From: Thecamonas trahens ATCC 50062 | Lineage: Eukaryota; Apusozoa; Apusomonadida; Apusomonadidae | Length of the DNA stretch: 48,510 bases | Assembly (NCBI RefSeq): GCF_000142905.1 | Contig: NW_013657666.1 | Span: forward strand, 385,634 to 434,143 | Direction: 5' to 3' | Shown here: positions 10,101-22,100 of the stretch, one piece after another | How positions within the stretch are numbered: position 1 is the stretch's first letter | How the letters are laid out: each line of letters opens with the position of its first letter | Translations under genes and position numbers: made by a program | Notes under the pieces: generated by a model | What the model was told of the DNA's origin: nothing | The model's input: the letters and a program-made list of their open reading frames with translations, nothing else | Database searches by the model: none

Positions 10101-13100
10101 CGACGCCACACCCTCCTCCAACTTGGCGTTTGCCTGCGTCGCAACCCGCTCGGCGCGACTCGCACGGTCCTCGGCAGCATTAACCGCCACCTGGAGCTTG
10201 CGCCGCACAGCCTCGACGGCTTCCTCCTGCAGCTCAAGCGTCTCGGCCTCGGCAACTCTAACACGCTCCATGGACGCAACTCGCTCATCGTTGGCGGCCA
10301 CCCACGCTTTGCGTGCGTTCTCCTCGGCTTCGACAACGGCCGCCTTGGCTTTTCGGAGCTCAGTCTCAAGCTCAGCCATGCTACTCGTGTCTGCCACCTG
10401 CCGCTCCAGACGCTCTACCGCGTGCTCGGCAGAGGCGAGGAGCACCTCCAACTCGGCGACTTGTTTCTCGCGACCATCCAGCCGGCCTTGCAGCTGCGCA
10501 GCCTGTGCAAGTGTTGCCCGGAGCTCGCTTCGCAGCTCAGATCGGGGCGTCTCGGACGTCTCCTCAGCTTGCAGCCGCGCCAGCGCTTGCTGGAGTCCAT
10601 TGACTTCACCGCGAAGGCTGGCTACCGCCGACTCTGCGGCGTCTCGCTCAGCCTCGGCCCGTCGCCGCCGTTCGACCTCGGCCTCCAGCTCGGCTGCGAC
10701 GTCGGCACGCTGGACCTCGGCCCGCCGGGCCTCACCGCGAGTGAGCTCTAGCTTCCCAGCGAGCATGCTCTTTTCTGCCGTTGCCTGCGCCAGCGACTCT
10801 TCGAGCACGCTCTTAGCCTCACCCAGCTGCTCCGCCAGCATGGTCGACTCAAGCAGCCGGGACGCTGTCCCTGACTCGTTCAGCGATGACTCGGAGGCCA
10901 GCCGTGCTTCAAGCTCATTGATCTGCGCCTGCGCTTCTCGCAGCGCCCGCCTGCGGTCGGCTTCGCGAGCATCAGCCTCTTCCAGCAAGGCGCGTAGCGC
11001 AGTGCTCTTTTCGCGCTCACCGATCGCCTGCTCGCGCTCCACACCCATTCGGGCCTCAAGCGCTGCAAGCGCCGTTACCATGCCTTCCATTTTGCCTTCG
11101 AGCTCGGCCTTCTCCTTGCGTACCTGTGCCAGAGAGTTTGCAGCACGCTCAGCACGCCCGTCAGCCTCCTCCACACTTGCTTCGGCCTTGACCCGTGCCG
11201 CCTCGGCCGCCGCCGCAATGAACTGGGCCTCCTCGGCCGCTCGCGCATCAATACGCGCCTCTTGCAGCGCCTTCTGACACTCGGCCAGTTCGGCATCAAG
11301 ATCACCAGCCTTGGCGGCCACTCGATGCACAGACACCATCGAAACCTCGCTAGCCTGAATCTCAGCCCGAAGTCGCTTGACCTCGGCCTGGCTCGTCGCC
11401 AGCGCAGACTCCAAGAACATGTTGCGCTGCTCGTACTCGGCAGCAGTTTGCGTCAGCCCGGCGACCTTTCCGACCAGCGCAGCCCGCTCGTCGGCAGACG
11501 CGTCTACCTCACCAGTTTGCGACGCTAGCCGCGCCTGGGCCGCAGCGAGCTCGCTACGCACCTGAGCCAACTCATTCTCCCGAGTAGCCAAAATCGTCGC
11601 CAGCCCGTCCCGATGCGCCGCTTCCTCACGCAAGTCAGCAAGCTCGACCTCGGCTTGCTCACCGGCAGCGCGAAGGTCGGCGTTGAGGCCTTCCACTTGA
11701 GCCCGCCGATGACGCTCTTGCTGAAGCAGGACACGCTCTTGGTCAAGCGCATTCGCAAGCTCCCGCGCCTTGGCCTGTGCCTCATCAGCACGGCTGATGG
11801 CGTCGGCAGCTTCGCTGCGCGCAGCAGCCAGCGCCTGCTCCAACCGAGAGACGGCCTCAACCGCCTCCTCGGCCACACCAACACGGCGCCTCAGCTCGTT
11901 GGCCTCGGCCGCCGTCTTGATCAGCGCGCTGGCGTCACCCGCGGCCATCTCTTCCAGCCGGATGACGTTGCTGCATGCTCCAGCAAGCTCGCCCTTGAGC
12001 TCGGCAGCCTGCATGACCAGCTTGTCACGTGCAGCAAAGGCTTCGTCAGCCTCGGCCTGTGCCCGCCTCCAGCGAGCCTTGGCCCGATCCACGTCCTCAA
12101 GAGCCAATTCCAGCTCGGCCTCAACTGCCTGCAACCGTGCTGTCGCTCGCGCTCGCGCCGTCTCACTATCTTCCAGGGAGGCACGCAGCGTCGCGATCTC
12201 GGCGCGAGCCTCGGCCCGCCCACGGGTCGCGGATGCTCGCGCGGCCTCAGCCTCAGCTGTGCGCCCATGGGCATCATCCATTTCAGCCTGCATTGACTCG
12301 ACCAGGGCCTTGTATCGCGCCACGGACGCCTCTGCTCTTGCAAGTGTTGACTCTGCAGATGCGCACGCTGCATTTTGCTCCGCCGCTCGGCGCGCAGTCT
12401 CGGCTTCTGTCGCGCGAACCGCATTCACCCCAGCTTGCAGACGGGCCGCCTCGGCTTGAGCCCGGCTCACCGCTGCTGATGCCTCGACGTCACCAGCAAC
12501 GGCCGCAGCGTCAGCCGCGTTCTTAGCGGCTTCCATCCGTGCCACCTGTGCCTTGGCTTCCGCAAGCAGTGCTGCTGTCGACTCGGCTTCTGCAGCAGCA
12601 CCTGCACCATCGGCCATGGACGCATCGCGAGCCCGCTCGGCCTCTTCCTGTGCGGCCGTGGCGACAGCAACGGCATCTTCGAGCTCAAGCACCCGCTTTT
12701 GCGCGCTCGCCAACGCTTGCTGGTTTTTGGCAAGCTCGATCGTCTTGGCCTGAATCTCTGAGCGAGCCTGAGCAAGAGTTGCATCCACACCTGTCGCAGT
12801 GGCTCTATCGCGTGCCGAAACGGTCTCTTGCAGAGACGCCAGCTCAGCCTGGAGCGCTGCTGTGGCCCGTGCCGAGACCTCTGCCCGCTCTTCAGCAGCC
12901 TCGACCATAGCCTCCAGCTCGCGCTTACCAGCTCGGCTCTCTTCCAGCTTGACTTCCAGCTCTGCCACCACATCCGCCGTCGCGCTGGGCGCGATCGCCG
13001 TCGTCATCGGCTCGGGCTCGGGCTCGGGCTCGGCCGGTGATGTAACCGGCGGGCGGCCATCATCTTGAAGCGCTGCTTCCAGCTCGGCGATCCGTGCCTG

Positions 13101-16100
13101 CAGTCGCTTCTTGAGCGCCTTGAAGGCCAGTGCCTTGGCCCGAGCCTCGGCAAGCTGGGTAGCGGAGGCCACGGCTTCCAGCTTTCCCTGCTTGACAGCG
13201 TCTGTCAGCTCAGCCACCCGAGCTTCGCTCGATGCCGTGTCAGCCTTGGCTGCTGCAACAGCCTCGTGCGCCTCGGCCAGTTCGCTTGTCAGGCCTTGCA
13301 CCCTGTTTTCGGCGGCTGCCAGCTGCGGATGGAGGTTAGCCACCTCGGCACGCAGCGTCTCGCGATCGCCCTGCAACTTTTCAAGAACCGCGTTCTGGGT
13401 TGTCAGTGCCGTACGGAGCGAGGCCTCGTTCTCGCGCGCCTCCTCATAGTTGGACGTCATGTCAGCCAGCGCCGACTGCGCCTCAACAAGGCCTGCCCGA
13501 ATTGAGTTGATTTCCTCGGCAGCCCGGTCGGCGTCGTCCGCCGCACGTGTTCGCAGCGTCGTCAGACGGTTCTCCAACCCAGCACGATCCTTGCTCGCTG
13601 ATGCGCGCAGTGCATCCATGGCCACTCGTGCCTCCTCAAGCTCGCAAGCGCGATCTGCCAGTCGCAGCTCGGCCTCGGCCACCTGCCGCTCCAACTCAGT
13701 AACTCGGATTTCCATCGCACTGACGCTTTCTTCGGCATCACTCGCCCGACGGTTGGCAACACTTGCCGTCTCGGATGCTGCGTCCGCCTTGCGCTCTGCA
13801 GTCTCTCGCGCGGCAACGGCCTGATCCAGTTGCTTCTTGAGCCCAGCAAGCGCGGCTTGCAGCTTATCGACTGACGCGGACTCACCAGCAGCCTCAGTTT
13901 GAGCAACGTGTCCAGAAACGGCAGCATCCAGCTCCGCGGCGCGTGCGCGAGCAGCCTCAGCCTCAGCTTCCTTGACCACGAGGGCTTGCTGGGCTGCACG
14001 GAGCTCGCGCTTAATGGCAGCTTCAGCACTGGCGGCGGCAGCTAAGCTTCCAGCAGCCTTGCGGGCGGAAGCGGCAGCCTCATCTTGCGCTGCCACAAGC
14101 TTGGCCTGAAGCGCGGCAGCTCGGGCATGCGCCTCTTCCAGCTCGGCAGCAGCAAGCGACGACCGCTGCGCGTCCGCTAGCTCGTCCGCAAGGGCCGTGT
14201 TGCGCCGACGAGCCTCATCAAGCAGGACATGGGCCTCGTGTAGCTCTTCCTCCAACCGCGCGTTGGTCGCCAGAGCTTCGCCCTGAAGCTCTCTCAACTC
14301 GGCACAGTTCCGGCGCGCATCGTCAAGATCGCTTTGGAGCGCAGCCATTTCGGCTTCAAATGCTCTGGCATCGCGCGAGCGCTCCGCATGAAGCGCCTCT
14401 ATCGCAAGCCCACGTTCAGCAAGCGACGCATCCAGCTGGGCCCGCTCCCGCTCCAGTTCCACATTCACTCGCTGCACTGTCTCGTCCAGCGATGCTTGTG
14501 CACTGCGAGCAATCTCGAGCTCGGCCTCCACCACGCCAAGTCGCGAGCCCAGGCTCTTGGCCTCCATCTCTGCCAGCCGCGCCTGCCTCTCGGCCGCGCT
14601 TGCGCGATTGCGCTCGCGTTCGACCTGTCCCACAAGCGCTGCATTGGCCTCTTCGGCGTTGTGCGTGGCAAGTGTGCTTGCTGCACGCTCGGCCTCCAGC
14701 TCGCGTCGCAAAGTGTCCAGCTCGCCAGCCTGTGCATCAAGCTCGGCTTGAACTGCTGCCGGCATGGCTGCCACTGTATCGAGCGAGGCTTGGCGAAGGA
14801 GGGTGGCCGACTCCGCGGCTTCTCCAGCTGCAAGTTCGGCCTGCTCCAGCTTGGAATGTGCAGCAGCAAGCTCGCTCTTCAAGCGGGCGACTGCCACCTG
14901 CGCAGCCTCGGCCGCCGCCACTGCCTCGTCATGACCGGCTTCGGCTCGTGCCACCGCAGCCACTGCTGCCGCAACTTGCCCGCTCTCATCGCTTGCAGCG
15001 GCCATCTCGGCCTGCAGTGCATGTGCTGCCGCCAGCTCACCCACAAGCCGCTTGTGGACTATTTGCGAAGCTTGCAACTCGACAACCGCCTCCCGCTCCC
15101 GCTCCGCCGCAGTCTCAGACGCGCGCAGGGCAGCCTGTCGGGCTGCCATCAGTGCGTCGACCTGCTCCGCAAGAGAACGTTGGATCTCATCCACAGCCGC
15201 AAACTGCTGGCATGCCATCTCGGCTTGCGCCTTCAACTTGGCAATCTCGGCCTCTGCAGACCGCAGCTCGACTTTGATGTCGCGGCTCGTCTGCTCAGCT
15301 TCAAGTGCTCGGGCGCTCTCGGCCGCCAGCGCGGCCTGTGCCGCAGCCACGTTGGCGTTGGCAGCGCGTAGCGCCGTCTGCAGCGCTGCCTGTTCGGCCG
15401 CCACCCGCTGCTCCTCAGCCGCAGCCTCAGCATGTGCGGCCACTCGCGCTGCGCGCTCACGCTCGAGTGCAGCTTCCAGCTCTTGGATGGTGAGCTCGAG
15501 ATCCTCGCGCTGTTGTTCAGTCTCGCCGCGGACTGCTGCAAGCTCAGAGGCAGCCACAGCAAGCCCGGCCTGTTGCGACTCGACCTCTGCACGGAGAGCC
15601 TCACGGGCCTTGATGGCTTCCAGCAGCTCACCTCGAGTCGACGCTAGCCTGCGGCTAGCGTCCTCGGCGGCCATTTCGGCGCGCTCAACACCCGCAGACA
15701 GCTGCAGCATCTCGCGGCTATTCTCTTCCAACGTAGCAAACAGCGTAGCGAGCTCGAGCGACGCCTCACTGGCAGCAGCCTCAGACTCAAGCGACTCACT
15801 CCTTTGGAGCGCAGCCACCCGCACTGCTTCAACCTCTCCGGCAAACGAGGCGTTGCGCCGATCCAGAGCGTCGCGGGTGACTGAAAGCTCGGCCTTGACA
15901 GACACCAGCGCCTGTCGGGACTCAGCGGCCTCATCCTTAGCGGCAGTAAGCTCAATCTGCAGCTCGCGTGCGGTGGCTTCAGCACGCACAGCACGGTCGA
16001 CAGCTGCGACGGCATCCTCTCCCAGCGGCAGAAGCGCAGCCTTTGCACCGTGAAGCTCGTGCTGCAACTTGGTCACCATGGCGGCCGTTTCGGCTGCTTG

Positions 16101-19100
16101 CGAGCGGGCATTGTCAGCTTCCTCGCGCGAGAGCGCCAGTTCAGCGTTGAGCTCCTCAATCCGGGACTCGAGGACGGCCACCGAGTCGCGCGCCGCTTCA
16201 GCGGCGACACGCGCGTTGGCGGCATCATCGAGCGCCTCATCAAGCTCTGAGCTCATAGCGGCCAGCTCTTCGAGCGCGGCGTCACTCACAGGTGCCGCCC
16301 CCAGCCGCGCCCGTCGGCGCTCCACGCGCTGCGACAGATCCTCACTCGATGCGCCTGTCCCATCAGGTGCACCGCCCAGCGACCGTTTGGCGGCGCGGGC
16401 AAGTTGATCCCGCACCGCCACGGTCTCCTGCAGCGAGGCTTGGACAAGGCCCAGCTCGCGCGAGAGCGCGGCCAGCCGCGACTCAAGCCCACTGCAGTTG
16501 CGGCGTGCAGCTACCAGCTCAGCGTCTCTCTCTCTCAGCTGTCGCGAGAGCCGAGCAACAAGCTCCTCGTACTTTGCCTCGGCTGCTGCAGCGGTCGACT
16601 TGATCGAGTCGGCTGCAGACCGCGCATGCAATGCCTCGCGCTCCGCTGCAGCAGCACACGTCTCAGCGGCTGCACGCTCTGTCGTCAGTCGCGCCAGCTC
16701 GCGCGCCATCCGCTGGATCTCGGCTGTTCGGGCACGACCAGCGTCTGCAGCGCGGCTCTCGGCGGATTCCAGCCCCGCCTCAAGCGCAGCGATCTTGGCC
16801 TCTGCGGCCCGGAGCGCAGCCTCGGCGTGCTGCAACCCAGAAACAGCACCACTGGCCTTCTCCAGAGCAATTTGCGAGTCTGATGCCTGTCGGACCATTT
16901 CCGAGCGTAGCAGCTGTGCAACGTCGGGGCGACCTTGGCGAGCGCAGCTTCGCGCAGCTCCTCGTTCTGGGCCCGAAGCTCTTCCACTTCAGCAACATGT
17001 GCCTCGGCCAAGCTTGTGCATGTTGCCGCCGCCTGCGAGGCCTTGGTCTGGGCTTCAGACAAGTCAAAAAGGGTGGCAGAGTGAGTCGCCTGCAGGCTAG
17101 CCAGCCGTGCTTCGGCACGGGACAGATCATCATGTACATGACTCAGCTGCGCCTTTTGCATGCCCACCTCCCGCAAGGCGTTGTCCTGGCCATCCTTTGC
17201 CTGCCGTGCTGCAGCAGTGAGGTCAGCCACTTGAGCCTCGCGGGCAGCGACCTCGGCAGTCAAGTTGGAGACCGCCGCGTTCTGACTCGCCACCGCATGT
17301 TCCAGCTTAGCAACAACCGACTCGAGCTCAGCAACGCGGTTCGAGCTGGCGCGCTCCGCCGCCGCACGCTCCTCCTCTAGCGCAGCAACCTTGCGTTTCA
17401 GTGCCTCCATGGCTGCAGCATCGGCGGCACGAGTTTCCTCATTGGCAGTCTCGAGAGCAGCGATCTGCGCCGACGCGGCGTTGGCGCGCGACTCGGCGCG
17501 AACGCTCTCTTCGCGCGCCGCGGTTGCGGCGGCTGTTGCTGCCGCCAGCTCGGCATGGAGTGCCGAAACTTGGGCTTGGGACTGCTCGGCGCTCGACGTC
17601 GCAGCCGCAGCCTCACGAGCAGCCGCAGCCGCACGCGCTTCGGCAGCATCCACAACAGCGGCCTGCGCCTGCGCAGCAGCCTCGGTAGCAGCGGCCTCAG
17701 CCTCGATGCTCTCAGCTATAGCATCTGCTGACTCGCTGTCGACAAGCGCAACAATCCGGGCCTCCAGAGTCTTGATCTGCTGAGCCGTTGCGGCTGCCAC
17801 TAGCTCCGCATCCGACTCTAGCCGGGCAACGGTGGCCCGGGTTGACACTAAGGCCTCGTGCTTGGCACTGACTGCAGCCACGGCTTCTTCCAGTTTGCGC
17901 GCAAGATCAGCCGTGTCACGCGACGCAGTGTCGGTAGCATCCGCCGCGCTGCTTCGCACAGCTTCCAGCTCCGCCGAAACTTCAGCTAGCCTTGACTGCA
18001 ACGCAGTGGCCTTTTCCTCGGCTCGATAACGAGCAGCCTGAGCAGCCTTGACGTCCATCTCCAGAACCCGGCCCGCGTTGTGACTGGTCTCAGAAACTAG
18101 TTCGGCTCGCTTGGCAGCAGCAACGGCGACTCGAGCTTCCGCCTCTGCCGCTGCTTGAGCAGTCCGCAGCTCGGCGATTTCATCCCGGGCGAGCGCTAGC
18201 TCAACCTTGACTTGCTCAGCGAGCGAGTGAGCATGATCAGCAGCGCCCTGAGCAGCCTCAACATCGATGCGAGCGTTGAGCTTGAGCGTGTCCATCTCGT
18301 TCTGGATTCGAGTGAGCGAGCCGGTGAGCTCAGTTCGTACCGCAACTGCGTCACGGAGCTCTGCCTTGGTTGCGACCAAATTGCCTCTGAGCGCGGCCTC
18401 GCGCTGCTGCGCCGCCGACAGTGCACCCAGCAACTGCATCTTGAGCAGACCCATGGCATGAGCATGCTCACCAGCCAGTCTCCGCACAAGCTCAGCCTCT
18501 CGCTCTGCAAGCATCTCAGTATCAATGGTTGCGTGCTTGGCAATGGTCGCTGTTTCGGACGTCGCTGCCATTCGAGCAGCTTCAACCTCGTCGCTCAGCT
18601 CAGCCACCTGCGCTTCGAGCGTGGCAATGGTCTGCCGCTGTGTCTTGAGCACAAACTGATTGGCCCTCTCGTTCTGAGCAGCCTCAAAGCGAGCGGCTCG
18701 GGCCTCGGCCAAGGCCGCGCGCATGCTGGCCATCTCATCGGAAAAGCTGGTGCGCTCGGCCTCGAGCTGATCCTCGACGGTAGCAAGGCGCGCAGTGGCA
18801 TCGTCGGCGGCCTCGCCTGTCGTATGGCGCTCGGCGGCGAGGCTCACGTTGAGTTTCTCGGCCCGGTTGAGCATGTCGCGCACCCTGTTGTTCTCCACAA
18901 ACAGCTTGTGCTTCTCGTCCTGCACCTTCCCGTTCTCGGCGAGAAGCTTCTCAATCTCGGCACGCAGGGCAGCTACATGACCACGCTCTTCAGCAAGCTG
19001 GGTGTGGACCTCATCGACGTCGGCTTCAAACTGGGCAGTGGCCTTGGCACGCGCACGTGCAGCATCATCCACCGCCACTTCGTGGGCCTCGGCAAGCTCG

Positions 19101-22100
19101 TCGGCGCGCTCCCGCTCGCGCTGCAGCTGCGCCGTCAGCGCCTCGACTGTAGCTTCCAACGACGCATTTGCGGCCGCAAGCGACGAGACCTGCTCTGATG
19201 AGACAAGGTCAGCTTCACTCACAGCCGCCAGCTTGAGATCGGCCAGCGACATGGTGCGCTGAGTCTCGAGCCCGGCCTCTTCAAGCTCAAACACATGCTC
19301 GCGGAGCGCAAGGAGCTCTTCGGCAAGCTTGCGGTTTTGATTCCGCAGAGTCTCCTCAACCTGGAGCGCCTCCTCCTCGAGGCTCTCCATCAGGCTGTCC
19401 TTCTCGGCTGCCGCCTCGAGCGCAGCATCCAGAGCGGCGGACAGCTCGACCTCGCGTGCACCACTGGCAGCCTGCAGTGCATCCATCTCGGCCCGCACAC
19501 TCTCGACAGCGACCTGTGCATCATCGAGCGCTTCCCGGGCGACACGCGCCTCAGCGCGCGCGACAGCGGCGGCCTTGTCGGCCTGAGCTTGCTTGTTCTG
19601 CGCATCTTGAACATTGGCCAGAAGCGAGTCCTGACTGGCGTTGGCCGCCTCGAGCTGGCGGCGCAGGGCAAGGACAACAGGTCCATCAGCGGCGCTCACA
19701 GCACCAGCAGCCCGAGCGTCCTCCAGGGCTCGGTAGAGCGCGTCCATTTGTGACTGAATTTCACCGGCCTGCGCCTCGACGGTAGTCGCAGCACGTGCCG
19801 CACGCTCGCGCTCAAGCTCAAGTTGCTCTTGCGCGTCGGCAAGCTGGGTGGTGAGCGCCGCGATGCGGGCTCGTGAAGCCTCGGACGAGTTGACGGTATG
19901 GGCTTGTGCTTCGGCAGCCCGCTTACGCGACGCCTCCAGCTCGGCAATCCTCGCCTCGGCGGCCGCAAGCTGCATCTTGGTTGTCACTTCGACCGACGAC
20001 TGTCGGGCCAGGCCGGCAGCGCTCGGACCGCGGCGCGAACGGGCTGCTGCCAGAACGCCGCACATTGCCCTCAATGATCCGCCAAGGACGTCGAGCTCGG
20101 CACTCTCACGAACAAGTGCCGACTCTAGTGCTTCCTTTTCGGCAACCAGGTGCGCGACTCGCGAGTCGTCTCCATGCGGAGAAGCGAGTGCAGCGACGCG
20201 GCTAGTCTCAGTTGCCGGGACAACTGGCACAGCATCCGCCAGCTCGGCTTCAGTCTCCATCCGGCGCAGTCTGGACTGTAGCTCTCGAATGTCGCTCTGG
20301 GCATTATGAAGAGACTCTGCCGCAGCCGTGGCTCGTGCGACCTCGAACGCCATCGCCTCGTTCTTTGCCTCCAGCTCAGCGCGGAGGCCAGTGACAAGAT
20401 CAGCCTGCTTAGCGCGGTGGTCTGTGTCATCATCAAGAAGAGTAAAAAGCCGCACCAGCTCGGCAGCTACATGCTCGCTTACAACTGTTGGCGACGCGTC
20501 CGACGACATGGTCTCTACCACGGTGCGCAGAGCAGCAACTTCGCTCTCGAGGGCAGTGGCGGTGGCAAGAGCGGCATCGTTGGCGAGCGCGAGCTGGGTG
20601 GCGAGAGCACGTTTCTGTTCACGCGCGCGCATCGCATCCTCGCGGGCCGCATCGCGCGCGGCTTCCAACTCGGCCAAGCAGGCCTCAGCATACTGGGCGT
20701 CAGAAATAGCGTTGTCACGGGCAGTGGCAAGCGCCAATGCATTGGCCTGTGCCACCACGATTTGGCGCTCGAGCTCTGCCTTCTCCACCTTTGCTGCCTG
20801 GAGAAGTACCTCAAGTCCATCTCCGCGCGCGCACGCGTCGGCATGCTCCGCTTGGAGTGCAAGTAGCTGGCGCCGGGTGGTGTCACGGGAAGCCGCTGCC
20901 ACCTCGAGCTGGGCCACTAGCCGTGCATTCTCTTCCGCCAGCTCGGGGAGTGGCTTGGGAACCCGGATCGACAGTTCCTCGTCCAGCTTGATCTCCACCG
21001 GGAGCTCGTCCACATTGCAACCATAATGATTGAGAGTGACGTCAAAGGCACGTGCAAGGAGCACGAGTGACGAGCTGGCACGCGCGTAGCTCGAGTGAAG
21101 ACGAGAAACTTCAGCGACAAGCGAGTCGCGCTCTTCGGTCAGTGCACGCTGAACGACCGCAGCACGACGGGCTGCGTTCTCAGCAGTGCGCTGGACCTCC
21201 GCCTCGGCTGGTGCCGACGCCAGCTGAGCCTGGAGCGACTCGAGGCGACTACGAGTTGAGGCGGCCTCTGCTTGCGCGCTCTCAGCGAGGTTGAGCGCAT
21301 GCGCCATGGCGGCATGATTCTCGACAGCAGTAGCCTGGGCAGCCTTGAGCTCCCCCTCGACTCGAGTCAGCGACTGGCTGCGTTCGAGCGCCGCGAGCTG
21401 GGCTTTCGAGGCCGAGACGGAGCTTTCCTCCAGCTGCACGGCAGCCTGAGCCTCACCGAGGGCAGACTCAAGGTCTCGGATTCGAGCGTTGGCAGCCTCA
21501 AGTTGAGTTACAGCTGCGGAGCGAGCCGCGGCCTCTGCTTCGACCTCCGACTTGAGCGCACACAGAGCAGCATCAATCGAGACATGAGCGTCGCTATCGG
21601 CGGTATGCCCTCGAGCACCATCAGCAACAGGAGCGCGATCAAGAGCGTCGTGTGCAGCAGCAAGTTTGGCCTCGAGAAGCTTTGCCTGGGCCTGGGCCTT
21701 GGACTTGACTGATGCAACATGTGCGGTCTCGCGCTTCACCTCCAACTTGGCCTGAGAGAGCGCGAGTGCTTGGGTATGGAGCTGGTCCTCCAGTACACTG
21801 ATACGGGCAGCGAGCAAGGCATTGTTCTCCTCCGCCGACGCCAACTTGGCCTGAGCAAGATGGGCAGCGCGGGTCCGAGATGCTTCATCACCTGCGAGGC
21901 TGCGAGCATCTGCGGTCACGACATCTAGCTCGGTGCGCAGCTTGCGGCGACGCTCCTCGGACGCTTGCAGTGCAGCAGCCAATGATGCCAGTGAAGCCTC
22001 CAGGCCGACTTGTGTCTCCTCGGCCGAGCGCGCGTCGGCCTGTGCCGTTGCGAGTGAGGCCTTGAGAGCGGCGACCTCACGGCTATGAGTTGCATTAGCA

